From NCBI GenBank assembly GCA_016195275.1, contig JACPZZ010000011.1, positions 1 to 42,237 of the forward strand: 42,237 nucleotides of DNA, read 5' to 3'. Shown in pieces: positions 33,547-42,237 of the stretch. The translations under genes were made by a program, and so were the position numbers. The notes beneath the pieces were generated by a model. That model had not been told where the DNA came from and did not search any database. It saw only the letters and a list, made by a program, of their open reading frames with translations. The DNA is from Candidatus Aenigmatarchaeota archaeon. GTDB taxonomy: Archaea; Aenigmatarchaeota; Aenigmatarchaeia; JACPZZ01. The number at the start of each line of letters is the position of its first letter. Position 1 is the first letter of the stretch.

Positions 33547-35154
33547 TTAACTGCACTCCATCGTTATTCTTAATTTGTTGCCGGCTTTTTGCGTCGAGAT
33601 TATTGTGCAGCCCCGCAGAGATTCGTTTTGCGTCGCTTCTGGTTGCTGCAATTCTTCAGGGACTTCGGCCCATTTGAACAATTTGACCTGCTCGCGTTTC
33701 GCGTCGACGACAGCGACACCGCGCAAAACCATCGATTCGAAGTCTCCGGAGTAGACGGGCACTACGTAAAAGTAACCGTCCCTGATTTTTTTGAACAAAG
33801 GCTGGAGAGGGTACCAGTTTTTGTAGATGCTTACCTCACCGCGGACGTCGTCCAAAGCGCGTTCAGGCCCTACCAATTCCAGCTTTCTTGAATCGTAAAT
33901 TGTGACGTTTCCGAAGTTTTTTCCCGACGATTCTATTTCGATGAAATGTGTTATTGATTTTCTTTCGCGGCCCTCTGGTTCCAACTGTATTAATGCATAA
34001 TTTCTTTTATTCTCTTTATCGTACTGGAAATAAAGGTCCTGCGCTATTTCGAACACGTTCTCGTGCTGGAAATAATAATTCAGGAAATCCTTCCAGTATT
34101 TGTATTTAGCCCATTTGTATACGCGTAATTCGCTGTAATCCTCGTCGATAAGAATCTGGTTTTCGAGCCACGCGGGCACGCTGCCTGACCTGATTTCTCC
34201 TGTTGAATAGAAGCTTACTGAGCCGTCGTTTTCAAGCGTTGCAACACCAGCCTGTTCCTGGTAGAATTTTACCAAGAAAATTGTCGGCAGGCCGATTTTT
34301 GCCGGCCGCAGCCATACAGGACCCTTTTCGTTGTGTGTCAGTATCGGATCGCCGAACTCGAAGAACGGGTATTTCAACCACATTATCAGCCCGATGTCCC
34401 TGATCTTTCCTGTCCACAGCTGGTACAGTATATCGGTTATTTTCCCGCGCTCCTCGGAATACTCTATGTTCTCGTAGATTTTTTTCCTGTCCGACGGGTT
34501 TTGCCCGTTGACCAGAACATAGGCCGGCGATGGATTGCCGCTGTTTATTATTGTCGAAGGTTCGTAACTGGAAACCCAGTACAATGTTCCGTTGATGGGA
34601 TAAACGCCGTCCCAGCTGTCTGATAATTTCCAGCCTGTCTCTGTCACGAGCGTTTTCGGTATTTGAAGTGCGTACTCTTGTGAAACCAAACGCATGCCCT
34701 TCACATCGTCCCACGTTATTTCCGATACGGTCGATGAAGGCTCTTCTGAAAGTTCAACCGGTTTGATGATATCCATCCCGTACCATCCGACTTCAAGGGG
34801 AGGGGATAAAATTGCTGCGATCGAGTAAAGCAGAGCCAATAAAATAATTGGCAAGATCAGCCAAACAATACTTCGGGTCTTCGGTTTTTTGGTATCCTCG
34901 AAAACGAATATGTGTTCTATCTCTGTTTTTGTCAGCTTCGACAAGCCGAAGGCAAATGTTCTGGTAAAAGCCGCGGCTACCAAAGAACCTGCAGGTGATA
35001 ACGAAATTAAAAACGCCCCGAACAGCCAGGACACAAAGATGTTGTAAACAAGCCCTTTCCTGAAAACGCCGAATATTGCGATCGCGCCAACAACGAAAGC
35101 CCATAACGTGTAGAAACCGGGGAAGCCGAGGGCCAGAAAGAAATCAATCCACAT
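33547..35154 (-). CDS. Large membrane-anchored protein, hypothetical
   Basis: 535-aa ORF; N-terminal TM segments and large extracytoplasmic-type domain. Confidence 0.6.
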   Translation of the reverse strand: MWIDFFLALGFPGFYTLWAFVVGAIAIFGVFRKGLVYNIFVSWLFGAFLISLSPAGSLVAAAFTRTFAFGLSKLTKTEIEHIFVFEDTKKPKTRSIVWLILPIILLALLYSIAAILSPPLEVGWYGMDIIKPVELSEEPSSTVSEITWDDVKGMRLVSQEYALQIPKTLVTETGWKLSDSWDGVYPINGTLYWVSSYEPSTIINSGNPSPAYVLVNGQNPSDRKKIYENIEYSEERGKITDILYQLWTGKIRDIGLIMWLKYPFFEFGDPILTHNEKGPVWLRPAKIGLPTIFLVKFYQEQAGVATLENDGSVSFYSTGEIRSGSVPAWLENQILIDEDYSELRVYKWAKYKYWKDFLNYYFQHENVFEIAQDLYFQYDKENKRNYALIQLEPEGRERKSITHFIEIESSGKNFGNVTIYDSRKLELVGPERALDDVRGEVSIYKNWYPLQPLFKKIRDGYFYVVPVYSGDFESMVLRGVAVVDAKREQVKLFKWAEVPEELQQPEATQNESLRGCTIISTQKAGNKLRITMECS

Positions 35155-35184
35155 AAGGATTAGATTATCAAATAAGGCTTAAAT

Positions 35185-35940
35185 TCAGATTTTTCCCTTG
35201 TAACGATCCCGTATAACCGTTTTCGCTGCGTACAGAGTGTCTGCGGTTTTTCCTTTCAGCAAACGGCCGCGCCTGATCGCGATCTGGATGAGAATATCCT
35301 GCGGATCACCGGATGTAAATTTGACGTCATAAAACTTTTCCAGTGTTGGTCTATCCTTTTGAAGTATTTCTTCCAGAATTTTGTGCGCTACGTATTCCGG
35401 ATTTTTCAGCTGATCCGCCTCGATTGCGCCTTTCAATGCGATTGAAACCTCGTCCCGCTCGTAACTTGGAACTATGCCCGGCGAATCCAAAAGCAGGATA
35501 TCCTCGTCGATACGAATCCACTGGACACCTTTCGTGTGGCCCGGTATCGGAGCGACGGATGCCGACCGCCGGCCTTTCAACAAATTGATTATAGTCGATT
35601 TCCCGACGTTCGGATAACCCACTATTGCGACGCGGGCGGGCTTTTCCGCCAGATTCGATTTTATAAACTCAAGGAGTTTTTTGCGGTCTTTGGGGTCCTT
35701 GGAAGATATTACGCAGGATTTTGGAAATTCCATGATGTCTTTTCTCTGTACAAGGTCGGCCTTGTTTATTACAAACAATAACTTCCTGCCAAACTTCCTG
35801 ACCATTTTTTCTAGGTCTGTGTTTCGGGTTCCGAATGTGTCACGCGCGTCCAGTATCTCAATAACCACGTCCGCGCACAGCACTATCTTTTTTATCATGT
35901 ACCGGAAGCCGGACGACTTGGCCAAAAATTTTCCTGCCAT
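35185..35940 (-). CDS. Circularly permuted GTPase (YlqF/RbgA-like)
   Basis: NKADL (G4) precedes GYPNVGKSTIINLL (G1) and LLDSPGIV (G3). Confidence 0.88.
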   Translation of the reverse strand: MAGKFLAKSSGFRYMIKKIVLCADVVIEILDARDTFGTRNTDLEKMVRKFGRKLLFVINKADLVQRKDIMEFPKSCVISSKDPKDRKKLLEFIKSNLAEKPARVAIVGYPNVGKSTIINLLKGRRSASVAPIPGHTKGVQWIRIDEDILLLDSPGIVPSYERDEVSIALKGAIEADQLKNPEYVAHKILEEILQKDRPTLEKFYDVKFTSGDPQDILIQIAIRRGRLLKGKTADTLYAAKTVIRDRYKGKI

Positions 35941-35945
35941 ACAAT

Positions 35946-36920
35946 TCACAACCCGACGGTTAAACGCAATCCGGCGCTGTTTATTTTTCTTTTTTCTTCT
36001 ATTAGTTCGTTAAACGACTGGTCCGTGTTGCTTAATCTTAACAGCCTGCCGTTTTCCATGTAATCGGGATCCACGTAGCGGAATTTTTTCTTCAGTACAT
36101 ACTGGGGGTTTTTTGAATCTTCGATTATCGCAAGGTTTTTGTTTGCCAGCATATTCAGGTATTTCTGCACGCCAACGTTATTGCAGCTTTTTAATTTACC
36201 TATTACGAAATTGTCATCCTTCAACAGATCTTCTGCGGTTATGATTTTGTTTTCTATCGCAATCCGCAAAGCCGAGGACAACAACGTATAGCGAACCGTC
36301 GCCTGCGGCCCGCCCCAGTGCACCATCTGGCATTTTAAAAACGCCTCGCCGAATTTTTTAGCCGCATCCTTTGAATTTAAAACGATGCGACCTTCATTCT
36401 TTGCGAGCGCGTTGACGCATTCCGCAACGATAGACGGCGCGGCCCAGTCCTTGAACTCGCGCAATGCGTAGTCGATTCTGTCTGCGCACAGTTTTGGCGT
36501 CGGTTGTTCTACCAGGGCGAAGTTCTTGTAATCAGATATTCGTTGCACGTCCAAACCGTGCTTTTCAAGTATCTCCGGCAATTCGGACTCGAAGAATATT
36601 TTTTTGTGTATGCTGTCCTGGTGGTCTTCGGTTTCGCCGCTTCCCAAAAGCCAGTCAACGACATGTGAAAAGGCGGTGTGCGAGACGTCATGAAGCAAAC
36701 CGGCGGCCTGCTCTTCAACGCTTGCGCCCAATTTTCGTACAAGCAACATGACCCCCAAAGAGTGCTCGTAACGGCTGTAATTCCTGTAAACGTAATACTC
36801 ATCAGGAATGCCGTATTGGGCTATCTTTTTCAGCCTCTGGACAGGTTTTGAGTTTATCAGCTCTGTCAAAACCTGTTCGTCCACGTTGAAAGAGCCGTAA
36901 ATCCTGTCGTTTAGTACCAT
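35946..36920 (-). CDS. HD-superfamily phosphohydrolase (dNTPase-like)
   Basis: RYEHSLGVMLLVRKLG...AGLLHDVSHTAFSHVVDWL. Confidence 0.88.
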   Translation of the reverse strand: MVLNDRIYGSFNVDEQVLTELINSKPVQRLKKIAQYGIPDEYYVYRNYSRYEHSLGVMLLVRKLGASVEEQAAGLLHDVSHTAFSHVVDWLLGSGETEDHQDSIHKKIFFESELPEILEKHGLDVQRISDYKNFALVEQPTPKLCADRIDYALREFKDWAAPSIVAECVNALAKNEGRIVLNSKDAAKKFGEAFLKCQMVHWGGPQATVRYTLLSSALRIAIENKIITAEDLLKDDNFVIGKLKSCNNVGVQKYLNMLANKNLAIIEDSKNPQYVLKKKFRYVDPDYMENGRLLRLSNTDQSFNELIEEKRKINSAGLRLTVGL

Positions 36921-36978
36921 AACAAGCCATTAAACACTGGAAAAATATATTTAAATTGGCGGGAACTATAGATTATTC

Positions 36979-37359
36979 ATGGTATTGAAGATGCTAGCGT
37001 CCCTGTTCCTTCTTCTGATACTAATAACAAGGATACCTGCCTTATTTTGGCCTAAAAAGGCCAAGGCGCGGATGAAAGACTTTTCAAAAACAAACAAAAA
37101 CTGGTCTTACGCCTTGAGTTTTGTTTTGCTGGCCGTTGGCTTGATAATGCTTTCGCTGGTTGCAAGGCTCACTAACCTGCAGACGGTTTTAGTTTCCATA
37201 TTCGGTTATGCACTGCTTGTCGGAAGCTTCTTAATGTACAATGAGATGCATAAGGACATAATCAAGGCTGTTCTGAAAAAGTCGGACAAGTGGCTCCAGA
37301 AGGTCGCATTGCTGAAGGTGGTTGTGGCTGCGATTCTTCTTTGGGTTCTGATGTACTAG
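36979..37359 (+). CDS. Small multi-pass membrane protein
   Basis: 126-aa hydrophobic ORF; TATA-like atatatttaaatt upstream. Confidence 0.55.
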   Translation: MVLKMLASLFLLLILITRIPALFWPKKAKARMKDFSKTNKNWSYALSFVLLAVGLIMLSLVARLTNLQTVLVSIFGYALLVGSFLMYNEMHKDIIKAVLKKSDKWLQKVALLKVVVAAILLWVLMY

Positions 37360-37469
37360 CCGTTATTTTTTTCTTTACTTTTCCCCAGTTCAGATTGCAG
37401 GCTGTCTACCTGCCTCTGCTGCTCTCTTACCACATACTCAAGGTCAATTCCAACAGTGTCATATCCAAT

Positions 37470-38207
37470 CTACTCCACCAATAGCAACAGATACATAACC
37501 GCTATGCCGGCTACAAACGACAAGAGCTGCATTGCGGATTTATCGCTTTTCTCCTTGTGAAGCTCCGGTATCAAATCCGATCCTGCGATGTAAACGAAGC
37601 TTCCTATTGTGAAGGGTACCATTATCGAAACAAAACCTTCTATGTAACCGCTGATTGCCATTGAAACCAAAAAACCCGCCACCGCTGCCAACGCTGAAAA
37701 TAGGTTAAGCATTATCGCCTTTCCACGGTTGACCCCGCCCTTCAAAAGTACGCCGAAGTCGCCTATTTCCTGCGGTATTTCATGGAAGACTACTGCCAAA
37801 GTGGTCGCCACGCCTAATGGAACATTAACTAGGTAGCTGGCGCCTATGACAAGGCCGTCTATGAAATTGTGCACGCCGTCGCCAATCAGGTTCATGAAAA
37901 CGAAAGGCTTTATGTGCGCGTTTGGGCCGGGTCGGCCGTGGGAGTGGTGCCAGTGTATTATCTTTTCGACCACGAACATGGTTACAATGCCGGATAGTAT
38001 ATAGACCGGTGTCGCGCCGGTGAAGCCCATTTCTATGGTTTGCGGCAAAAGGTGGATAAACGAGTCCCCGAACAACCCGCCTGCTGCGAAACTGACCGGA
38101 TAAATCAGGTTTTTTGATTTTGCCGGGATGGCCAAAATACCCACAAGGGATATTGCGCTGACTACCAAAACGCTTGCAAGCCCATACGCAAACACGTCCA
38201 GCGTCAT
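37470..38207 (-). CDS. ZIP family metal transporter
   Basis: FVFMNLIGDGVHNFIDGLVIGASY...VVFHEIPQEIGDFGVLL; start trimmed to MTLDVFAYG. Confidence 0.9.
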   Translation of the reverse strand: MTLDVFAYGLASVLVVSAISLVGILAIPAKSKNLIYPVSFAAGGLFGDSFIHLLPQTIEMGFTGATPVYILSGIVTMFVVEKIIHWHHSHGRPGPNAHIKPFVFMNLIGDGVHNFIDGLVIGASYLVNVPLGVATTLAVVFHEIPQEIGDFGVLLKGGVNRGKAIMLNLFSALAAVAGFLVSMAISGYIEGFVSIMVPFTIGSFVYIAGSDLIPELHKEKSDKSAMQLLSFVAGIAVMYLLLLVE

Positions 38208-38359
38208 CTCAAACCTTTCTCCCTGAGCAGTTTCATAACGTCGTGGTGGCGTACCGATGTTTTGTTGTGTATCATCAGATTCATATCCAGGTGTTTTCTG
38301 CCAAAGCCGCTGACCTTTTTTCCGCAGTCGCATTTTACCGTCATTTTCTGCCTAGCCAT
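38204..38359 (-). CDS. Small Cys/His-containing protein (51 aa), absent from the ORF track
   Basis: MARQKMTVKCDCGKKVSGFGRKHLDMNLMIHNKTSVRHHDVMKLLREKGLR*, overlaps the ZIP start by ATGA. Confidence 0.55.
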   Translation of the reverse strand: MARQKMTVKCDCGKKVSGFGRKHLDMNLMIHNKTSVRHHDVMKLLREKGLR

Positions 38360-38432
38360 GGATACATACCCTATATACCCTTACCACCCCTGGTAGTTAA
38401 GCTTTAATTGCACGGGCCTTGATAAAAAGGGT

Positions 38433-38591
38433 ATGGTTACTGTCAAATCGTTTGATGGAAAAGAGGTTTTCGCCTGCGACGAATGCGGATTCAAGTACGC
38501 CGACAAGGAAACGGCAACGGAATGCGAGCGTTTCTGCAAAACCCACAAATCCTGCAATCCAAAGATAACCGCACTGGCTTTAGCGAGATAA
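38433..38591 (+). CDS. Small zinc-binding-like protein (52 aa), absent from the ORF track
   Basis: MVTVKSFDGKEVFACDECGFKYADKETATECERFCKTHKSCNPKITALALAR*. Confidence 0.65.
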   Translation: MVTVKSFDGKEVFACDECGFKYADKETATECERFCKTHKSCNPKITALALAR

Positions 38592-38779
38592 TTTATTTTC
38601 TGTGGCCAACTTTTCCGGTCGGCCGGCACACTTTCGCGTTTATTACATTTTCGGATGTCTTGTACAATGAGGACGATAGGGATGATGGCCGGGGCATAAA
38701 TAACTTTAAGTCTCATAGCCGATACCTTTCATGCGGGATGAATCCTTCTTTTATTGCACAAAGACCAGATTAAGTTGGT

Positions 38780-40486
38780 ATGAAAAACGCCGAAATTGCA
38801 AAAATCCTTTACGAGATAGCGGACATACTCGAGATGCAGGCCGTTGAGTTCAAGCCGCGCGCTTACCGGCGCGCGGCGCAGTCCATAGAAACACTGCAGC
38901 GCGACATAACCGAGATCTGGCACGAAGAAAAATTAAGAACCATTCCCGGCGTGGGCGAGGCGATAGAGGAAAAGATTTCGGAATATCTGGAAACTGGGCG
39001 GTTGCCATACTACGAAAAACTGAAAAAATCGCTGCCTGTTGATTTGCAGTCGTTAATGGCTGTTGAAAGCCTGGGACCGAAGCGGATTGGCGTTCTATAC
39101 AGGAAACTCGGAATAAAAAATTTGGACGATCTGGAAAAGGCTGCGAAAGAACACTGCATTGAGAAACTGGACGGGTTCGGCGAAAAAAGCGAGAAAAAAA
39201 TACTGGACGGCATTGAATTTGCGAAAGGTTTCAAGGGGCGCATGCTGTTAGGCACGGCGTTTCCTATCGCGAACGAAATTGTTGACCGATTACGCAAACT
39301 GGATTTTGTTAACCGCGCCGAGTTTGCAGGATCTTTGCGAAGAATGAAAGAAACGATAGGCGACATAGATATTCTTGTAACTTCCAAAGATCACGATAAG
39401 GTGATAGATTTCTTTACCAAAATGGAAGATGTAGGCGAAGTTATTGCGCGCGGGCCGACGAAAGCGTCGGTGCGGCTGAAGGCCGGCGTGCAGGTTGACA
39501 TCCGGGTCCTTGAAGACAACGTGTTCGGCGCCGCGCTGCAGTATTTCACAGGGTCGAAAGAACATAACGTTGTAATGAGGAAAATCGCAATATCACGCGG
39601 CTTGAAATTAAGCGAGTATGGGCTGTTCAAAGGAAACAAATTGGTTGCCGGCAGGACCGAAGAGGATGTCTACAACAATCTCGGTTTGGATTTCGTAGAG
39701 CCTGAAATGCGCGAAAACACGGGCGAAACGGATGCTGCGAAAAATCATGCATTGCCTGATCTGGTGAAATACGGCTCGATAAAAGGCGACCTGCAGATGC
39801 ACACAAAATGGAGCGACGGCGCAAACGCGACCGAAGAAATTGCCGATGCGGCTGAAAAACTAAGCTACGAATACATCTGCATAACCGACCATGGAGGAAA
39901 TTTGAAAGTCGCAGGAAGCCTTGACGAATCGGAGTTCAGGAAACAATGGAAAGAGATCGACGAGGTTAATGAAAAAATGGGCGGGATAAGAATTCTCAAG
40001 GGCGTTGAAGCGAATATCGGGCCTGACGGAAAAATTGACATGCCGGACAAATTCTTGAAAGAGTTTGATATTGTCGTCGCGTCTATACATTCCTCATTCG
40101 GACTTACAAAAGAACAGACTACGAAACGGCTGATAGAAGCTATGGAGAATGAGAATGTTGACATAATAGGACATCCTACAGCAAGGAACATCGAAGAAAG
40201 GAAAGGCGTTGACATGGATTTTGAAAAAGTGTTCGGCGCAGCCAAAAGGACAGGAACGCTGCTTGAGATTAATGCACAGCCAAACCGGCTTGATTTAAAC
40301 GATGCCAATGCACGTTATGCGATCAAAACAGGCTGCAAACTTGTCATCAGCACGGACGCGCACAGCACTGAGCAGCTGGCGAACATGCGGTTTGGCGTGG
40401 GCGTAGCGAGAAGGGCGTGGGCGGAAAGCAAAAGTATTGTGAATACGCTGCCGCTGAAAGATTTTATGAAATGTTTGAAGAAATAA
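38780..40486 (+). CDS. polX: Family X DNA polymerase with PHP domain (PolX)
   Basis: AEFAGSLRRMKETIGDIDILV (pol X) and GDLQMHTKWSDGANATEEI (PHP). Confidence 0.93.
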   Translation: MKNAEIAKILYEIADILEMQAVEFKPRAYRRAAQSIETLQRDITEIWHEEKLRTIPGVGEAIEEKISEYLETGRLPYYEKLKKSLPVDLQSLMAVESLGPKRIGVLYRKLGIKNLDDLEKAAKEHCIEKLDGFGEKSEKKILDGIEFAKGFKGRMLLGTAFPIANEIVDRLRKLDFVNRAEFAGSLRRMKETIGDIDILVTSKDHDKVIDFFTKMEDVGEVIARGPTKASVRLKAGVQVDIRVLEDNVFGAALQYFTGSKEHNVVMRKIAISRGLKLSEYGLFKGNKLVAGRTEEDVYNNLGLDFVEPEMRENTGETDAAKNHALPDLVKYGSIKGDLQMHTKWSDGANATEEIADAAEKLSYEYICITDHGGNLKVAGSLDESEFRKQWKEIDEVNEKMGGIRILKGVEANIGPDGKIDMPDKFLKEFDIVVASIHSSFGLTKEQTTKRLIEAMENENVDIIGHPTARNIEERKGVDMDFEKVFGAAKRTGTLLEINAQPNRLDLNDANARYAIKTGCKLVISTDAHSTEQLANMRFGVGVARRAWAESKSIVNTLPLKDFMKCLKK

Positions 40487-40496
40487 TTCACAACGA

Positions 40497-41231
40497 TTAC
40501 TGGGCCTTGCCCAGTCTCGCTAGCTCTTGGTCGATTACCTTCTTGAATGCATTGTACGGGACTGCGCCCGGTATCACGATGTAGCCGTCTTTTTCATTCC
40601 CAACGAAGAATGTTGGAGTTCCCTGCACGCCGGCCGCTTGGCCGTCGCTCAGGTCCTTCTGAACCTCGGACTTGTATTTTTCCGAATCAAGGCATCCGTT
40701 AAATTTCGGCGCATCCAAACCTATTTCCGCTGCCCATGACTTCAGGTTATCTTTTGTGAATGTGATTGTTCCCTGACCCTGTTTGTTCTGCTCGTCGAAA
40801 ATTTTATCGTGCATTTCCCAGAATTTTTTCTGCTCGTCAGCGCATTCGCCCGCTTCGGCTGCGGGTAAAGCGGCCGGGTGTATCTGTACCAGCGGGAAGT
40901 CGCGATAGACGAATTTAACTTTACCTGTTGAAACATAATTGGTTTTTAATTCCGGCAGCACGTCCCTGTACGATGCGCGGCAAAAAGGACATTGGAAATC
41001 GGAAAATTCTACAACTGTAATAGGGGCGTTGGCGTCCCCAAGGGACGGGTCATCGTCTACGGAAATTGATGCGCGCTGCTGGACCGCTGTTGTCGTCGTA
41101 GTAGTTACGCCGCTGCTTTTGGGAACGAAAAACTGGCTGCCTAAATAAATCCCGATAATCAGCGTGAATAAAACAACAGAAACTGTGCGCAGGGTGGATT
41201 TCCTGATGGTGAACGTGTCTTTTTTGGCCAT
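40497..41231 (-). CDS. Membrane-anchored DsbA-like thioredoxin-fold protein
   Basis: VEFSDFQCPFCRASYRDVLPEL...GVQGTPTFFVGN; Thr linker after N-terminal TM. Confidence 0.9.
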   Translation of the reverse strand: MAKKDTFTIRKSTLRTVSVVLFTLIIGIYLGSQFFVPKSSGVTTTTTTAVQQRASISVDDDPSLGDANAPITVVEFSDFQCPFCRASYRDVLPELKTNYVSTGKVKFVYRDFPLVQIHPAALPAAEAGECADEQKKFWEMHDKIFDEQNKQGQGTITFTKDNLKSWAAEIGLDAPKFNGCLDSEKYKSEVQKDLSDGQAAGVQGTPTFFVGNEKDGYIVIPGAVPYNAFKKVIDQELARLGKAQ

Positions 41232-41284
41232 ATGCTCGACTAGTAATTATCATATTCTGTGGTATTTAAGCATTTTAAGCAAAG

Positions 41285-42022
41285 GTGAGAATATTCTTTG
41301 TGAACGCCAAAAAGAAAGCAAAAGAGCACATGGTGAAAGAGGCGGGCGGGCATACCGGTTCGCTGCTGCGCCAGGTGATATTGGGCGGGCAGGACGGGCT
41401 GGTTAATGTTCTGGGCCTGATACTCGGCGTTGCCGCGGCCACAAACGATACGAGGATAGTTATCATAGCCGGCTTGGCCGCAACAATGGCCGAATCGATT
41501 TCTATGGCCGCGGTTGCGTACACGTCTTCGAAGGCCGAGAAGGAATATTATTACAAACAACTGGGACAGGAGAAGAAAGAGATTGAAGAAGTGCCTGATA
41601 TCGAACGGGAAGAGATCAGGCTGATTTATTATAAAAAGGGTTTCCGGGGAAAGCAGCTTGATCAAATTGTGAAAAAAATAACTTCGGACAGAAAGGTGTG
41701 GCTTGACATAATGATGAGCGAAGAACTCGGATTGACAGAATCAAAATTGAAGAATCCCGTGATGGAAGGCGTTGTCGTGGGTGTGTCTGCGGTCATAGGC
41801 TCGTTAATACCGCTTGCCCCGTTCTTTTTCTTTCCTGTTGCGGCTGCGGCGGTGTGGGGATTGGCTGTTTCCGTCGTGTCTTTGTTCATTTTCGGTGCGA
41901 TAAAATCGAAACTGACAGCCGGCCACTGGGCAAGGAGCGGCATGGAAATGGCTGTTGTAGGAACTGTTGCCGCAATATTAGGTTACCTGATCGGCGTTTT
42001 CTTGGGTGGTGTGTATTATTGA
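41285..42022 (+). CDS. VIT1/CCC1-family transporter
   Basis: GGQDGLVNVLGLILGVAAATND...SISMAAVAYTSSKAEKEYY; hydrophobic C-terminus. Confidence 0.88.
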   Translation: MRIFFVNAKKKAKEHMVKEAGGHTGSLLRQVILGGQDGLVNVLGLILGVAAATNDTRIVIIAGLAATMAESISMAAVAYTSSKAEKEYYYKQLGQEKKEIEEVPDIEREEIRLIYYKKGFRGKQLDQIVKKITSDRKVWLDIMMSEELGLTESKLKNPVMEGVVVGVSAVIGSLIPLAPFFFFPVAAAAVWGLAVSVVSLFIFGAIKSKLTAGHWARSGMEMAVVGTVAAILGYLIGVFLGGVYY

Positions 42023-42038
42023 ACTGGCAAATGATTTT

Positions 42039-42237
42039 ATGAAGGGCATTACGCCTGTGATCGCACTGGTAATGCTGCTGCTCATTACGGTTGGGATTGT
42101 GGGCGGTTCGTATGCGTGGGTCAGCGGGCTGCTGTCAACATCCATAAGCAAGGCCGTATCAATTCCTGCCGGCGGCGCATATTGTTCTGGCGGAGATGTC
42201 AAGGTTTATGTCCTGAACAACGGGGATTCTGCTATAA
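42039..42237 (+). CDS. Type IV pilin/archaellin-like protein (partial, runs off window)
   Basis: MKGITPVIALVMLLLITVGIVGGSYAWVSGLLSTSISKAV..., class III-like N-terminus. Confidence 0.75.
   Translation, partial: MKGITPVIALVMLLLITVGIVGGSYAWVSGLLSTSISKAVSIPAGGAYCSGGDVKVYVLNNGDSAI

Noticed and set aside
37356-37472. Pyrrolysine (TAG) recoding as a genome-wide feature
   Set aside because: TAG ends several complete genes (ribK, ribH, minD) at sensible positions; no pyl genes in the window.
1-42237. CRISPR arrays or rRNA genes
   Set aside because: No regularly spaced direct repeats and no 16S/23S/5S signature sequences seen by eye.

Overview
Archaeal chromosomal segment: archaeal riboflavin kinase and synthase, diphthamide synthase, TFS, RpoL and RpoN-type RNA polymerase subunits, SEC11-like signal peptidase, intron-bearing tRNAs and TATA-box promoters. 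It looks like an uncultivated or DPANN-like lineage, but taxonomy cannot be fixed from sequence alone. Main content: two intron/insert-containing tRNAs (Glu-CTC, Pro-GGG) around a SLOG-like gene; an ArsR/Met-rich protein pair; a four-gene secreted-protein operon with a 1833-aa repeat protein; a ribK-ribC-ribH-ribA operon; an intein-containing inositol-1-phosphate synthase; split ribosomal-protein/RNAP operons; a SepF-like/MinD pair; ABC exporter, PolX, ZIP, VIT1 and DsbA-like genes. Strongest leads: (1) rpoN is readable only through a +1 frameshift at CUU-UAG-C, the same arrangement as the RF2 (prfB) site; (2) a GNAT gene is split by a ~0.36-kb element bounded by two bulged CCCAC...GTGGG hairpins like IS200/IS605 ends; (3) a tandem perfect-hairpin module occurs both inside that element and in the rpl13-rps9 spacer; (4) a SepF-like/coiled-coil protein is translationally coupled to MinD; (5) an intein sits in the conserved GGN|TDF site of Ino1. 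All calls come from reading the sequence; no searches were run.
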